From Dinochytrium kinnereticum (lineage: Eukaryota; Chytridiomycota; Chytridiomycetes; Chytridiales; Chytridiaceae), in NCBI GenBank assembly GCA_027604005.1, contig JADGJT010000356.1, forward strand, positions 1 to 21,839: a stretch of DNA of 21,839 bases, in the 5' to 3' direction. The translations under genes and the position numbers were made by a program. Below, in pieces: positions 19,943 to 21,839 of this stretch. A model generated the notes under the pieces. That model searched no databases and was not told the DNA's origin. It was given only the letters and a program-made list of their open reading frames with translations. Every line of letters starts with the position of its first letter. Position 1 is the first letter of the stretch.

Positions 19943-21839
19943 TCATTCCCCCTCAACAGTGTCCAAACTCATATGCCTCCTCCTCCTCTCCTCCCCCTGT
20001 CCCTCCTCGCCAACCACGCTCTCAACGTCAGTTAAATCATCCTCAATCACCACCGAGTTTCTCAAACTCGACTGTGAAGCCGGTGCCCAAAGCCTCTCCT
20101 GCTGCTTTCCCAAACCCGACCCAAGCGCGCTCATCAAAATCGTCGGCTGAGCAGCCCCAGATGCAGAGGGTGAATTCTGTGACAGCGAAGGAGATGATGA
20201 TCTCTCAGACGGGCTCATGAGGGAGTCTGGATAGAGTTCCGGGGAGACCGGGCGAGGTTTTTGTGTGGCTTGTTGAGGGGGTTGAGCTGCAGGTTCTGCA
20301 GGGGTTGATTTCATGTAGTATGAATCGACGACATCTGTGTGGGTTGTTGCGACAGAGTGACGAGAGTCAAAGGGGGTTGAGGTGGACACGACAGGGGGTT
20401 CCTTTGAGGTTTGTGGAGGGCTTTGGTATGCGTTGGAGGTCGTTGAAGGTTCCAGAATGGGTTCGAGTTCGGTTCGTTCTGTTAGAGTACGCGTTAAGAC
20501 TGTGTTGCGATTGTAGATCGATGGGGTTATGGTTGACATGATCGAAGGGTGGTTGCGGTTGATACGAGAACGGTGGGCGTCATCTATGTTGTTTTCGTCG
20601 TCAGTTTGTTCGGTGTAGTCAGTGACGACGGAGAAGCGGGAGATGACGGTTGCACGGTTATTGTCCGCTGCTGGGTTGTACATCTGATTGTACGAGTGAA
20701 CGATGGATAGAGCGGCCGGGGAATTCACCGCAGGGGTTTGATAGTAAGGTTGAGCTTGATGCATAGGTGGCGCGTTCTGGTAGTAAGGTTGCTGCTGCTG
20801 CATAAATGGACCGTTCTGGTAGTAAGGTTGAGCCTGGAAGTTGAATTGCTGCTGCCCCTGTTGCTGCCCCTGTTGCTGATTGTAAGGATCAAACTGAACG
20901 TATCCTATCTCCTCATCGTTATGAGCAGCATATTGACCATCAGCATTCATAGGTGAAAGCGGCTGCGTCTCCGAATCCAAATTAACAGCAATCGGCGCTC
21001 CACCCTTCTGCCCAGTCGAAGACCCAACCGAAGAAGCAGGCGACCCAGCGAATTTCCTAATCTCTTGTGACTCCAACAAACTCGCACCCTTGTCAACAAA
21101 CGGCAAAGGATGAGGAGGCGCAATGGGTTTCCTAAAGCTGTTCACGAGTGACCATTTCCCGCTAGACCCTGATGAAGGTCTTGACCCAGTCGATTTCAGA
21201 CCCGTGGATGTTTCAGATCCTCTTCGATCCAAAATCGGGGACCCACGTCGACGTCTCTTCACGACAAGAAAGGCGACAACACCAAACGCGACCACGAGCA
21301 CAGCTGCCAGAGACGACGCGATGGCGGCAACGTTCACACCCCCTGAAGAAGGATCGGCAGAACCAGCAGAGGAAGACCCTGACGGATTATTCGGATCTAA
21401 AGAAGGCGCTCCACTTCCCCCACCAAACCCAGTGGACGCCGGCGGGCCATCAGGCTGAGAAACAAAGCTCGGCGACACGTTGATCAAAGACGGCGAAGGA
21501 GCATTCACAATCGGCGCGTTGGCAGCCTGCGACACCGCGGGAGCACTGGGAGACGAGGGCGGCGCAACCACCACGGCAGGCGCAACGGGCGACGCGGCAG
21601 GGGCGGCGGCAGGTGCAGGAGCGGCGGCAGGTGCAGGAGCGGCGGCAGGGGCAGGGGCAGCGGCGGGGGGTTGCGCGCTGTGGTGGGTGAGAAAAGCGTG
21701 AGAAAACAAACCCCCAAAAAGGAAAAGGCATCTCGTGTAGCGTTACACACGCCGCATGCTTACCTTGCGGCCGCAGGGGGTGGCGTGTTTGAGGGCGGCT
21801 GCTGAGGGGCGACGAGAGAGGCCACCGGGGCAGCGACGA
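19943..21839 (-). CDS. single-pass membrane protein with Pro/Ala-rich outer region and Q/Y-repeat tail (5' end outside window)
   Basis: The last exon is 19943-21677, and a further exon starts at 21764 and runs off the window edge. The intron (21678-21763, 86 nt, minus strand) has donor AAG|GTAAGC and acceptor CACCACAG. It joins in phase 2 and keeps Pro/Ala-rich sequence on both sides, which supports it. The N-terminal part holds APAAAP repeats, then Ser/Pro/Gly-rich sequence ending PSSGGVN. A helix of about 23 hydrophobic residues (AAVLVVAFGVVAFLVV core, about 21259-21335) follows, then the stop-transfer KRRRR. The remaining roughly 420 residues are polar: Ser-rich, QQQG repeats, a 13-residue Q/Y repeat and a basic RRRR near the end. 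The layout matches fungal Wsc/Mid2-like surface sensors or wall-linked proteins in general plan only; I recognise no family domain. The signal peptide, if any, lies beyond the window. Topology (outer N-terminus) is inferred from the Arg cluster. Confidence 0.8.
20742..20830 (-). repeat. 39-bp tandem repeat encoding a 13-residue Q/Y unit
   Basis: Two full 39-bp units start at 20742 and 20781 and a partial third at 20820. In the protein they read YYQNGPFMQQQQP and YYQNAPPMHQAQP, followed by YYQ. They lie in the predicted cytoplasmic tail next to a QQQGQQQG stretch. Confidence 0.9.
21603..21668 (-). repeat. 18-bp tandem repeat encoding Ala/Pro units
   Basis: The plus-strand unit is close to GGCGGCAGGTGCAGGAGC, repeated twice exactly from 21605, with a further degenerate copy. 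It encodes APAAAP-type hexapeptides in the predicted outer region and is GC-rich. Confidence 0.85.

Overview
The window looks like genomic DNA of a fungus, most likely an early-diverging, zoosporic (chytrid-type) lineage. It holds a velvet-domain protein, a family known chiefly from fungi. Directly beside it lies a full-length CYFIP/Sra-1/PIR121 homologue, the large subunit of the SCAR/WAVE actin-regulatory complex. Dikarya are generally held to lack that complex, while several flagellated fungi with crawling cells keep it. Many short spliceosomal introns (about 40-130 nt) and tight gene spacing fit this reading. The taxonomic call is an inference from gene content, not from a marker gene.

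Layout. Positions 1-194 hold the end of an intron and a probable last exon of an unidentified plus-strand gene. From 195 to 5916 I find no convincing gene in about 5.7 kb of T-rich, low-complexity and microsatellite-bearing DNA. Three plus-strand genes then follow head to tail: a velvet-domain regulator (5917-7303, 6 exons, 335 aa), CYFIP/Sra-1 (7457-12757, 25 exons, about 1246 aa) and a PHD-SET protein of the Set3/MLL5/SETD5 type (13130-19053, 3 exons, 1927 aa). The last has a very long Arg-Asp/Arg-Glu-rich tail. A minus-strand gene (19943 to beyond 21839) converges on the PHD-SET gene. It encodes a single-pass membrane protein with a Pro/Ala-rich outer part and a Gln/Tyr-repeat tail.

How the genes relate. 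Sra-1 would be the Rac-sensing subunit of an actin-nucleation complex. The velvet protein and the PHD-SET protein are both predicted nuclear regulators, of development and of chromatin. The membrane protein could be a surface sensor or wall-linked protein. Nothing in the sequence shows that they form one pathway.

Most notable points. In the reconstructed Sra-1, key Rac1-contact residues are kept at both known sites (Arg203; Tyr984/Gly988), but the Leu/Phe/Trp patch that holds the WAVE VCA segment inactive in human Sra-1 reads Thr/Cys/Ser. The SET domain lacks recognisable catalytic motifs. One 72-nt intron of the PHD-SET gene is in frame, stop-free and would encode a membrane-helix-like insert if retained. 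Exon boundaries were set by hand from splice signals, reading phase and remembered family sequences; no alignment or transcript was available.
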